From Conus ventricosus (lineage: Eukaryota; Mollusca; Gastropoda; Neogastropoda; Conidae), in the NCBI GenBank assembly GCA_018398815.1, contig CM031614.1, positions 48,876,433 to 48,940,432 on the forward strand: a DNA stretch of 64,000 nucleotides. The letters run 5' to 3'. Below are positions 1-9,937 of this stretch, in pieces. Position numbers and translations under genes: made by a program. Position 1 is the stretch's first letter, and each line of letters begins with the position of its first letter. The notes under the pieces were generated by a model that saw nothing but the letters and a program-made list of their open reading frames with translations, had not been told where the DNA came from and made no database searches.

Positions 1-1190
1 GCTAGGCAGTGTGTAGCATTTTTCACAGAAAAAGGTTTTGTAAACGTAGTGTTCCAGGTTGAATAGTATTTCACACTTGGAAGGATGTAATGGCAAATTT
101 AGCACACATTCTGAACAGTTTTGTGCACCAAGTTTAGCTAGATTATCTGCTATTTCATTCCCACTGAGACCACAATGTGAAGGAATCCAACAGAAGTCTA
201 CGATTATACACTGAGGCATAATACAGTGTATCAGGTACCTTATTTCATATAGTAAATCTTTTCTGGCCTTACAATCCCAAGTTTGCAGTGATTGCAAAAC
301 AGACTTGGAATCAACACAAAACAGCACACTAAAAAAAGGATATTGGAGTACTATGCACACAAAATAAAGCCATCAGCATAGCATACAGTTCTGCAGTTAA
401 TATTGAAAATCCCTTTCCGAGATGAATATGTTTTCGTATATTCAGACTTGGAATAACGAAACCAGAACCGCTATCAGCTGTGTCCATAACTGAACCATCA
501 GTATAGATTTTAAGGTGATTAGGATAAGAGTGTTCGAGGTGTTCTTTCACATCGTTCACTAGAATGTTAATGTTTTCTTTTTTTCTTTGAGACTGTATAC
601 TCCACTCAAGTGTTCCCAAGGAGGCATCACTGGAACTATGGTGAACTCTGGAATCGATGTTAAATCTACATTACACTTAGACATAAGTTCAGCGGTATAA
701 TCCATTATTGGCTGAATATATGAGATGTCCTTGGCTCTACTTGGAAAATCTTTATTCGAATTTACAAAAATATCATCAGTAACTGAATATTTACTGACAG
801 GCTTCGAATCACATATTTGGCTACTTCTAGACGTCTTTGGTCCGATAAAGGTAAGATATTCGCCGCTTTGTAGCTCTTATATGTATTTGTGTGTACAGGA
901 ACTCCTAGACCTAAACTTCTTGTCCATACTTTTACTTGGAGCGGACAAGAGCCAAAGAAAGATGCAAAAGGGTTTTAGTATTTTGACCCCAAGGTTGGCA
1001 ATTAACAATTTTAAGAAATTTAGTCTAGTTCTAGCTTTAGATAACAATTTTTCTATATGCATTTTCCAGCTTAGGTTTGGCGTTAAAAAGTCTCCAAATT
1101 TTTTTTTTACTGATTTCTGATATTGCAACAAAGTGCCATCTATATTCAAGGATTGGAGTACAGGCCAATTTTCTCCATTGTTAAAAAACA
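1..1190 (-). mobile_element. LINE remnant: RT C-terminus plus RNase H
   Basis: This is the 3' part of a non-LTR retrotransposon read on the minus strand. Around 877-1110 the translation has the post-RT motif found after the catalytic core (LSWKMHIEKLL followed by KARTRLNFLKLL). From about 550 down to 80 there is a retroelement RNase H domain: IYTDGSV with the first catalytic Asp, LTAELYAMLMAL with the catalytic Glu, and WIPSHCGLSGNEIAD near 130-180 with the final His and Asp region. The two halves of RNase H lie in different frames, with a break near position 330. The RT catalytic core and the endonuclease are missing because the element stops at about 1190, where it meets the next repeat. 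RNase H after RT places it among RNase H-bearing LINE clades; I cannot name the clade. It is not functional as read. Confidence 0.8.
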
Positions 1191-1196
1191 TTAAAC

Positions 1197-2057
1197 AGGG
1201 ATTGCGATGGTTCCCTTATGCAGCTAGTGAAGAGTTTTCATATCTGTAATATATTTTCTTAATTTCATGTTCCCAGTTTCTCCATCTTTAACCCCTCTCC
1301 CCCCCCCCCCCCCCCCCCCCTCCTCCTTAAGTCCAAATCTTTGCCAAGTCATTACTATGAAGACAGTTCAGTTGTTGGCCTGCGCTTGTTTTTTTCCCCC
1401 ACTATTAGATTGTTCGTCCATGTATTTGTCTGACTTTATTCAAGTTTAAAAGGCTGTGCCAGTCTTGAATAAAAGTTACTCTGTGTTAGGTTTCCTTATG
1501 GGAGCAAACGTTACCCCACTTGTTTACTGTTTTGTTTACTGTTCCCTGCCTCATTTCATTTCCGATTTTGTTTTGATTAAATTGAGGTTACTTGTATTTG
1601 TTTCTGTCCGTCTGTGTGTTTGTCTTTTGATCTCCCTTGCATCTTTGGGTGGATCCTCAAGCGTAGGCTCAAAGATTGTCCCCTACATTTTATACTATGT
1701 GCATAATGTCTTTAGTTTTTCAGCAACTTTTTTCCTTCCCACACTTTCGTTTGGTTTCATTTACTACCCTTCACTGGCTGCTTTGGGGATGCTATTGGAT
1801 TCTTTTTTGCACCCTTGGTGGTGAGAACACTACAGTTTTATGGACTGTGGTGTGTCTCTATTTGACGCCAGAGCGCAGACACGACCAGCCGTGTCTCCCT
1901 GATGAGTTCCGACCCAGCGGACGAAAGGCCTCGGAGCAGGCAATGCAAATATATCTGCCTTCAAAAGGGATTGCGATGGTTCCCTTATGCAGCTAGTGAA
2001 GAGTTTTCATATCTGTAATATATTTCCTTAAATTTCATGTTCCCAGTTTCTCCATCT
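1197..2057 (+). repeat. 771-bp repeat unit with hammerhead-like junction (retrozyme-like)
   Basis: The first roughly 88 bases (1197-1284, starting GGGATTGCGATGGTTCCC) recur almost identically at 1968-2057. This gives one full unit of about 771 bp and the start of a second one in head-to-tail order. A hammerhead-like core (1899-1926) sits just before the second start. A second locus at 54973-55225 reads through exactly this junction: hammerhead core, then unit start, then the stretch found here at about 1330-1420. The junction order is therefore a property of the family and not a local accident. Open frames inside the unit show no recognisable domain. A poly-C tract lies at about 1303-1320. 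The strand given is that of the hammerhead core. Confidence 0.6.
1878..1965 (+). ncRNA. Hammerhead-ribozyme-like motif, 771-bp family
   Basis: CTGATGA at 1899-1905 is followed by a short stem (about five pairs, one bulged base) and GAAA at 1923-1926, which is the hammerhead core order. The copy at 54984-55010 has the same core, and its stem change (C to U opposite G) keeps pairing, which suggests selection on structure. Stem III could be AGGC with GCCU about 26 nt downstream. Stem I is weak, and upstream there is instead a hairpin (1878-1883 with 1890-1895). The two outer helices are thus not settled, so this is a candidate only. Confidence 0.45.
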
Positions 2058-2346
2058 TCAAGTTTTCTGGCTATGTTCTCCGTCATCCTGTCCGGACAGT
2101 TTATAACAACAATAATTTGATCGTTTCTCAAGAACCGCGTTCGGGAACTGGGCTCTGAGCACAAAGAGGGAAAGAAGTCTCTAGCCCAAATGTAACTGTA
2201 AAAGTTTAGGATCATTGAATTTTATCCTCGAAGATCCTAAGACTGACTGTTCAGCATATCACTATGGCCAGCTAAGAAAAAGGGGGAACAAATTGCTGCA
2301 GATCTGAACGGTTAGTCCGGCAAGATGTATACGCCCCTTAAACGTC

Positions 2347-2650
2347 TACTGCTGTGTCAAAAATGTGCACAACAGCCTTTCTGTCTGTGTCCAGTTCATT
2401 TACATTATGCAAATGCATTCCCACTTCTTAACGGGACACTGCGGAAAAATACCCAGCGACGGTTAGGGTCCGACGTTCAGTGTCCGATGTATCAACAGTC
2501 CGAAGGCCGAAAGTCCGACGTAGCGATAGTCCGAAAAAGTGGTGCATTAGTGCGACGAAGCAATAGTCCGAGAAATTTTTGCATTTGCATAATGTAAATG
2601 AACTGGAGACAGACAGAAAGGCTGTTGTGCACATTTTTGACACAGCAGTA
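2347..2650. repeat. Foldback element with about 70-bp inverted arms
   Basis: Bases 2347-2417 and 2580-2650 are near-perfect inverted copies (for example GTGTCAAAAATGTGCACAAC against its complement) around a 162-bp spacer. The spacer holds repeated GTCCGA words at irregular spacing (about 2467-2575). There is no coding potential. It may be a MITE-like foldback element; I see no clear target duplication. Confidence 0.7.
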
Positions 2651-2754
2651 CCCGAGTTCACCGTGTTCCCGTTGTAGATCTATCCTTAGCAAATTTTGAA
2701 GGCGCTATCGTTACATCACTTGCTTCGGTGAGTGGGTGGGTGTGTTCCCATAGA

Positions 2755-2771
2755 ATCTCTCTCTCTCTCTC

Positions 2772-2812
<41 letters not shown>

Positions 2813-3003
2813 GAAAACGGCAGAGGTAGCATTCATTATTGGTTGAATCAAGGTTACATGCATCAGTGACACGGACAATTCTCTCTCTCTTCTCTCCTTC
2901 ACACACACACGCGCGCGCGCGCGCGCGCCCGCGCGTCCAAAAACGGCAGTAGCAACATTCGTTTTCAGTTGAATCAAGGTTACATGCATCAGTGATGCGG
3001 GAC

Positions 3004-3054
<51 letters not shown>

Positions 3055-3084
3055 CACACACACACACACACATACACACACACA

Positions 3085-3182
<98 letters not shown>

Positions 3183-3381
3183 GCACGCGTGGGAGCGCGC
3201 GCTCGCACACTCGCACACACACATACGCATTGACTGATTGAAATCAAAGTATCATCATATTAACTCATAGTTGTACACACACACACGCGCGTGCGCGCGC
3301 GCGCGCGCGTCCAAAAACGGCAGTAGCAACATTCGTTATCAGTTGAATCAATTGAGGTTACATGCATCAGTGATGCGGGAC

Positions 3382-3459
<78 letters not shown>

Positions 3460-3500
3460 CACACACACACGCTCTCTCTCTCTCCCTCTCTCTCTCTCTC

Positions 3501-3590
<90 letters not shown>

Positions 3591-3678
3591 GCACGCGTGG
3601 GCGCGCGCGCTCGCACACTCGCACACACATACGCATTGACTGATTGAAATCAATGTATCATCAGATTAACTCATAGCT

Positions 3679-3728
<50 letters not shown>

Positions 3729-3731
3729 CAC
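2755..3731. repeat. Duplicated microsatellite cluster (TC, CA, CG tracts)
   Basis: Long (TC)n, (CA)n and (CG)n tracts alternate with short unique segments. A segment of about 375 bp starting at 2935 (GTCCAAAAACGGCAGTAGC) is repeated from 3309, with the same tract order and the same closing sequence (CGCACGCGTGGG... at 3181 and 3591, then the TGATTGAAATCAA stretch). An older, shorter relative starts at about 2814. This is a segmental tandem duplication of a whole microsatellite block. Open frames here encode only Ser/Leu, His/Thr or Arg/Glu dipeptide repeats and are not genes. Confidence 0.9.
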
Positions 3732-4086
3732 AAAAATCATTAACGTCATGTTGACAGGTTTCTATGAGGGCTGTCACAGTTGAGCTGTTTATATGTAATG
3801 AATTTCAGAGAGCAAAATCGTGTAGCGCCTGTTTATCCAGCGAACGTGGTTCTGACAAAGGGAGAAAGACATTGATTTTTTTTTTTTTACAGCCTGAGAA
3901 GGAGAGAGAATGGTGCTTAAAAAGAGCTTTTGATCTTTTTTAAATGTTGAGCACTGCTTGTAGGCGTGACGTAGATTCGACATAAAAAATAAAGCGAGAG
4001 ATAGGGTGGTAAAAGATGATCTAGACTTTTTATAAGATGTTTTTTTTTTCTTTTTTCATATGGGATATTAAGAACGTATATGATGA

Positions 4087-4126
<40 letters not shown>

Positions 4127-4571
4127 TCCTCTCTCTCTCCTCTCTGTGTGTGGTGTGTGTGTGTGTGTGTGTACTAGTGCGTATACGTATATGCACATGA
4201 GCCCACGTGTATACGTGCGTGTGATTTTGGTAGATGTCATATCAAACTCCATCTGAAACAGGCCCACTATCCTCGACCCAACCAAAGGTTTCCAAGCATG
4301 ACGTGATGCGTTTGATATAGAAAAGACACGGTCCATGCCCTCCAGATTCTTCACTGTAGTCGTTAGTACACTGCGTCTCCGACATCGTTGTGGAATGTCC
4401 CTTACCAGCACCGCAAAGCCTTCACTCTTAACTGTCTGGCTTGTAAAAATGTTGATTCACTCCATCAAAATACTAGAATGAATGGCGTGGTGTCCCTGGA
4501 AATGTTACAACACGTTGACAGAAAACTGAATAGGAAGTTGGGTATATATATATATATTATATATATATATA
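3732..4571. other. No gene seen; minor microsatellites
   Basis: Apart from a (TC)n and (GT)n tract at about 4085-4172 and an AT tract at 4542-4571, I recognise nothing. The open frames are short and have no domain signature. Confidence 0.6.
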
Positions 4572-4893
4572 CAACAAACTAATAAATTCCAAGGATAATA
4601 CCGAGCACCGTTCCAGCAACTTACAGAGCAGCTTGGTGTTGCAATGACTGCAAGAAATATTGAATTATAAACAAAGCTTGCTCTTATGTCTTAGATTGAA
4701 GAAATAGGGGGAGATACGCATTCATACCTGCAGTGGCAGATGATTCTGCCTAACTAACAGTATGTGCTTGAGTGGGTGGATGGGGAAAAATAAAATAAAT
4801 GCTTCTCAAAATGAGCCTTCAGCAAGCTTATATACTCCAAGGGGGAGAGACATCCTCCAATAGGGAGGGAAACTCACTAACATATAAACTCCT

Positions 4894-4940
4894 GGTCATA
4901 TACCGATATTTCGAAACTTGGTGGTTTCTCCTCAGTGACC
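4894..4940 (-). ncRNA. Hammerhead ribozyme, type I, copy 1 of 628-bp repeat
   Basis: Read on the minus strand all core parts are present in order: stem I strand GGUCA, CUGAGGA, stem II GAAAC/GUUUC with a 6-nt loop, GAAA, a short stem III (AUAU paired with GUAU, 2-nt loop), cleavage nucleotide A, and UGACC closing a five-pair stem I. The G-C pair next to CUGANGA is the canonical one. The cleavage triplet is AUA, which satisfies the NUH rule. The very short stem III is usual for hammerheads of Penelope-like elements and retrozymes, which are thought to work as dimers. Confidence 0.85.
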
Positions 4941-5520
4941 GCGGAAAGTGGTAATTTGACTCCTCTGCCTTTTCAGTTTTAAGAAGAATGCAATCCCAGA
5001 AAAGGCTGGTGTGCAATACTGTAGTATGTTTGTTGAGTTTTCAAAAACCAACCAAAGGGCCATCTAAGAAGCAAAAGAAAATCATGAAAGAGCAAAACAA
5101 GCTACATTTTCTTGTGGAAAGTAGAAAATATAAAAAGAATACCTCTAAGACACAAGTGCTGAGGGCCAGTTCTTGGAATGATCCGCAAGGGACTAAAATA
5201 CAACAAACTAATAAATTCCAAGGATAAGTACCGAGCACCGTTCCAGCAACTTAACAGAGCAGCTTGGTGTTGCAATGACTGCAAGAAATATTGAATTATA
5301 AACAAAGCTTGCTCTTATGTCTTAGATTGAAGAAATAGGGGGAGATACGCATTCATACCTGCAGTGGCAGATGATTCTGCCTAACTAACAGTATGTGCTT
5401 GAGTGGGTGGATGGGGAAAATAAAATAAATGCTTCTCAAAATGAGCCTTCAGCAAGCTTATATTCTCCAAGGGGAGAGACATCCTCCAATAGGGAGGAAA
5501 CTCACTAACATATAACTCCT

Positions 5521-5565
5521 GGTCATAACCGAAATTTCGAAACTTGGTGTTTCTCCTCAGTGACC
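5521..5565 (-). ncRNA. Hammerhead ribozyme, damaged copy 2 of 628-bp repeat
   Basis: This has the same layout as the copy at 4894-4940 with intact stem I (GGUCA/UGACC), CUGAGGA, stem II (GAAAC/GUUUC, 5-nt loop) and GAAA. Stem III has lost bases relative to copy 1 and pairs poorly. Either the copy is inactive or the missing base is a sequence error. Confidence 0.7.
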
Positions 5566-6347
5566 GGAAAGTGGTAATTTGACTCCTCTGCCTTTTCAGT
5601 TTTAAGAAGAATGCAATCCCAGAAAAGGCTGGTGTGCAATACTGTAGTATGTTTGTTGAGTTTTCAAAAAACCAACCAAAGGTGCCATCTAAGAAGCAAA
5701 AGAAAATCATGAAAGAGCAAAACAAGCTACATTTTCTTGTGAAAAGTAAAAATATAAAAAGATATCCTCTAAGACACAAGTGCTGAGGGCCATTCTTGGA
5801 ATGAATCCGCAAGGGACTAAAATACAACAAACTAATAAATTCCAAGGATAAGTACCGAGCACCGTTCCAGCAACTTACAGAGCAGCTTGGTGTTGCAATG
5901 ACTGCAAGAAATATTGAATTATAAACAAAGCTGCTCTTATGTCTTAGATTGAAGAAATAGGGGGAGATACGCATTCATACCTGCAGTGGCAGATGTAATC
6001 TGCCTAACTAACAGTATATATATATATAAATCAGAGTTAAAAAGCCACTCAAACGTTTTAATTCTTCCATTTTAAAATCCTATTTTAAACTGTATATATA
6101 TAATATATACATAATAATATATATATATATATATTATGTATATATATATATAATATATATAATAGATGAATATAACCAAAGAGCCTAAAATGATTTTAAA
6201 AGTGCTCGACCCCTTGGTGAGCAACATTTGTCAATGATGTTAAAATTATATAAAATCAGAGTTAAGCCACTCAGAACGCTAAAAGTGCTCAACCATGTAG
6301 GGAGCGACATACCAGTTTAAAATAGGGTTTTAAAATGGAAAAAATTA

Positions 6348-6397
6348 AAACCCTACAAGCTTGTTTCAAGCTATATAAACGCTCTCCTCAGGGTAAC
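6348..6397 (-). ncRNA. Hammerhead ribozyme in left inverted end of PLE1
   Basis: On the minus strand: GUUACC, CUGAGGA, stem II GAGC/GCUU with a 9-nt loop, GAAA, stem III ACAA/UUGU with a 2-nt loop, cleavage nucleotide A, then GG pairing with CC for a short stem I. The cleavage triplet is GUA. It matches the right-end copy at 9012-9066. Confidence 0.8.
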
Positions 6398-7079
6398 AAT
6401 TTGGGCACGCCCACCGTGTTATATATTGTGTGTGTGAGCGTGTGAGCTCTGTGCGTGCGGCACGTGGCCTGCCGGTTTTTTCTTTTTTGGGGCGCGTTCA
6501 GGGGGACGTGCCACGGAATGGTGCATGGACAAAGATTTCCATTTATGCCTGCAATTGTTTATCATTTCTACTTTAGAGTTCAGGGATGCTAGGTGGTTTA
6601 CATAATATCAGCCACTTTTTCTGTAGTACATAAGTTGCATTTTTTAGAAATGTTGTTGTATGGTGCTGCTCTTTTTATAATTTTCCATGATATGTTGTAA
6701 TCTATTTTCTTATTTTTAAGCTTCCAAATATATTACTTAAATCTGTTTGGTTTTATATTTTTCATTTTCCTCACGTTGAGCACTGTGGCCTAGCAGAATC
6801 TAAGTTTAAAATGGAGAGAATTAATTTTGGGCAGTCCACCAAAAATATACCTTTTTCTAATCCACAACTCTACATGAAAAACTCATAGAGCAGACTGAAA
6901 TATTTGTGCGCAACATGAGGTGGAAAGCGTTTTTCTTTTTGAATCCAGATGCCAAAAAGGAAGATAAAAAACTTATGGTTTTAAGTCATGAGATCGCCAC
7001 CTATAAAAGGAAATGAAACCTTTTGAAGAAAGCATGAAAAAACTAATAGCTAATATTGAATTCAGAAACACCACATAAT

Positions 7080-8790
7080 AATTTCCAAACAACTTTGAAT
7101 AATAATATAAAACAAATCCAGAATGACAAAAAAATATTCATAAAGGCGGACAAGACAAACAATTTCTATAAAATGGAAACTAATGAGTACTCCCAACTCC
7201 TCAACAAAAATATTCAGAAAAATTATAAAAAAGCTGATAAGACCACATATGACAACATCTGCAAAAAAGAAAAAGAACTTGTGCACCAGATGGATTTAGG
7301 TGATACGGATAGAAGCAACAGCAATAAAAGAAGCCTTTATAACCCTTAAAGACCACAAACCTAACTTTCTCAACAACCCTACATGTAGACTGATTAACCC
7401 ATCAAAATCTGAATTAGGCAAAATTAGTAAAAAGTCCTGGAAAAAGCAATAGAGGACATAAAAACAAACACTGAATTCAATCTCTGGAAAAATAGCTACG
7501 AAGTTATCCAAATGGTTAAAGAATTGAACAAACAGAAAATACAGTGTTCATTACTTTTGACATAGTGGACTTCTACCCTTCCATTGATGAGGAATTACTT
7601 ACTAAAGCACTAAGATTCGCCAAGAAATATACAAATATAACAGATTCTGAGATGGAAATCATCTCCACACTAAGAAAACCCTTCTCCATAGCAACAGTGA
7701 AACTTGGATAAAAAACACCAGCAGAAATTCCACATTCGATGTGACGATGGGATCTTATGATGGAGCTGAAAACTTGTGAATTAGTTGGACTTTTCATGTT
7801 GTCTCATATACAGAAAATACTTGTAAACAGGTTGGCTTATACAGAGATGACGGTCTTGCCTGTTAAACAATAAACCAAAAACCATTGAAAACAAGAAAAA
7901 AGAACTTTGTAAAATTTTTCAAAGCCATAACCTAAAAATCACAGTAGAAGCCAACAAAAAAACAGTAAACTATTTAGACATAACATTAGACCTTAAGGAT
8001 CATACATACAAACCATATAAAAACCTATGACACACCTGTCTACGTAGACATCAATAGTAACCATCCACCCTCCATCTTAAAAACCATACCTAATGGTATA
8101 AACAAAAGATTATCTAAACTGTCATGCAATGAGAAAGAATTTAACAGTGCAGCAGCTGAATAGCAAGAGGCGCTGAAAAAAAGTGGCTACAACTACAAAT
8201 TACAATATAACCCGATAACAACATGAACAGCAACAGGAAAAACAGGAAAGAAAAATTATATGGTATAACCCTCCATATGATGGAAGAACAAAAACTAACG
8301 TAGGAAAGAATTCCTCAGAATCCTTAAAACATCATTCCCAAAAGAACATGCACTATCTAAAATATTCAACAAAAATACCGTCAAGCTATCATACTCGTGT
8401 ATGCCCAACCTTAAAAATATAATTGATTCTTCCAAAAAACCAAAAACAACACAACCAAAGAGGTGATGAAAGGATATCTTGTAATTGCACAAAAAAAGAC
8501 CAGTACCCTCTGAACAATAAATGTCTCTACACCACATTGTGTACCAAGCTACGGTAACAACAGACAGTGATAAAGAAACATACATAGGGATCACGGCAAA
8601 CCATTTTAAAACCAAATATGCAAACCATAAACAGTCTTTCAAAATGAAAAATATAAAACCAAACAGAATTAAGTAAATATATTTGGAAGCTTAAAAATAA
8701 GAAAATAGATTACAACATATCATGGAAAATTATAAAAAGAGCAGCACCATACAACAACATTTCTAAAAAATGCAACTTATGTACTACAGA
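7080..8790 (+). pseudogene. PLE1 reverse transcriptase plus GIY-YIG nuclease, decayed
   Basis: Penelope-type landmarks appear in order but across several frames. They are an N-terminal ADKTNNFYKM segment near 7145, [11 protein letters not shown] near 7340, the RT motif A FDIVDFYPSI near 7553-7585, the catalytic YRDDGLA at 7840-7860, a Cys-containing linker near 8480-8530, and the GIY-YIG nuclease signature YIGI near 8580-8593. In this family the RT copies the element RNA and the GIY-YIG domain nicks target DNA. At least six frameshifts or stops interrupt the frame. PLE2 at 11490-19175 is a close relative, which confirms the domain order. Confidence 0.85.
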
Positions 8791-9011
8791 AAGGTGGCGA
8801 TATTATGTAAACCCCACCTAGCATCCCTGAACCTAAAGTAGAAATGATAAACAATTGCAGGCATAAATGGAAATCTTTGTCAATGCACCATTCCGTGGCA
8901 CGTCCCCCCCGAACGCGCCCCAAAAAAAAAAAAACCGGCAGGCCACGTGCCGCACGCACAGAGCTCACACCTCACACACCACAATATATAACACGGTGGC
9001 GTGCCCAAATT

Positions 9012-9066
9012 GTATACCCTGAGGAGAGCGTTTTATATAGCTTGAAACAATGCTTGTAGGTTTTTA
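9012..9066 (+). ncRNA. Hammerhead ribozyme at right end of PLE1
   Basis: AUACC, CUGAGGA, stem II GAGC/GCUU with a 10-nt loop, GAAA, stem III ACAA/UUGU with a 3-nt loop, cleavage nucleotide A, then GGU completing a three-pair stem I. It lies just downstream of the GIY-YIG coding end, in sense with the element. Confidence 0.85.
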
Positions 9067-9157
9067 ATTTTTTCCATTTTAAAATCCTATTTTAAACTGG
9101 TATATATATATAATATATATTATATATATATATATACTATATATATATATATATCTT

Positions 9158-9911
9158 AAAGGGTATTTAGGATGACCAATGGTTGACATAAAACCCGTTT
9201 TTATATTACTTTGCACTTAGGACAACCGCGATTTGGTCGTCCTAAGGTTTTGGGCCTGCTACGAAAGGGAATCGTGCATACAGCCTTATTTCAATACGCT
9301 ATCGGGGATTCATTGTCTTAAGTTTGTCTGGGTACATTTTGGCTTTTTTTCCAATAAGCCGTTGAGAGTAATATCGTTTTAATGATCTTCACCTTAGGGC
9401 AACCACTGCAATAAAGAGTTTTATGGCTACCAGCCTATTTGGTCGAATATATTTTTTCAAAGGGGGTTGTTTTGAAAAAAAGTTACACATGAACTTCTTT
9501 CATCACATAACTATTTTGAAAAACAGAACAAAAGGGCTTCGTAAGTCTTTTCTGTAAACCGTCGATCTTGCCAGATATACGCACACTCAAGCTATTTTTA
9601 GAATTCAATCGTCGCTTGAGAAAGCGAGCATTGAACGAGACCCAAATCTGGCCAAATCCGATCATTCCTTCGTACCTCCTTTCAATTTGCTTGGAAAGTT
9701 TTAACAAATTTGCTGGTTGTCCTAAGACCCAACAAACACTAAGAAAACCTTAGGGTAACCAGGTAAAAATGTATATCTGTCATTTTTTATCTTTTCACAT
9801 TTTTTCTTTACAACTTCAGAGTTCAAAGTATACAGAACTAATGAGCTAATTTGATTTAGTATCATTTAAAAATTAACAGATATAGATGTGGTAACCTTAA
9901 CATCCCTTTTA
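9158..9911. mobile_element. Putative non-autonomous DNA transposon
   Basis: The outer 21-23 bases are imperfect inverted repeats: 9158-9178 (AAAGGGTATTTAGGATGACCA) against 9889-9911. Internal words CCTAAGG and CTTAGGG recur near 9239, 9390, 9720 and 9750. No open frame is recognisable as a transposase. The left end abuts an AT microsatellite, so the true boundary and target duplication are unclear. Confidence 0.4.
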
Positions 9912-9937
9912 CAGTGGTTGCCATACTTATATATATA

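Larger units (their letters stand above)
4572..6015 (-). repeat. 628-bp tandem repeat with hammerhead (retrozyme candidate)
   Basis: The unit begins TACAACAAACTAATAAATTC. It starts at about 4570, 5199 and 5826, giving two full copies and a third of about 190 bp, with a period near 628 bp. Each full copy carries a minus-strand hammerhead (4894-4940 and 5521-5565), so a minus-strand transcript would be cut into monomers of about 627 nt. The array starts right after an AT tract, and the single copy at 19185 starts at the same base after an AT tract, so this end is a real terminus of the element. No open frame is conserved between copies, and no reverse transcriptase is encoded. The copies differ mostly by one-base indels. 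Position next to PLE1 fits a non-autonomous partner of Penelope-type elements, but that link is inferred. Confidence 0.75.
6319..9105 (+). mobile_element. Penelope-like element 1 (PLE1) with inverted ends
   Basis: A decayed Penelope-like retrotransposon is flanked by inverted copies of its own 3' end: 6319-6775 is the reverse complement of about 8640-9105. The right copy is in the sense of the coding region and includes the last part of the GIY-YIG reading frame and a hammerhead. The left copy is inverted. Variable orientation of terminal repeats is a known habit of Penelope elements. AT-rich microsatellites lie on both sides (6016-6160 and 9105-9155). The coding part is described separately. 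Confidence 0.85.

Noticed and set aside
725..1120. 131-codon plus-strand frame
   Set aside because: Antisense to the LINE RT C-terminal region, which has clear motifs on the minus strand.
1303..1320. Poly-C and poly-G runs (also 42767-42784, 56679-56694, 58624-58639) as G-quadruplex signals
   Set aside because: Single uninterrupted runs; length in such runs is unreliable in assemblies, so no functional claim is made.
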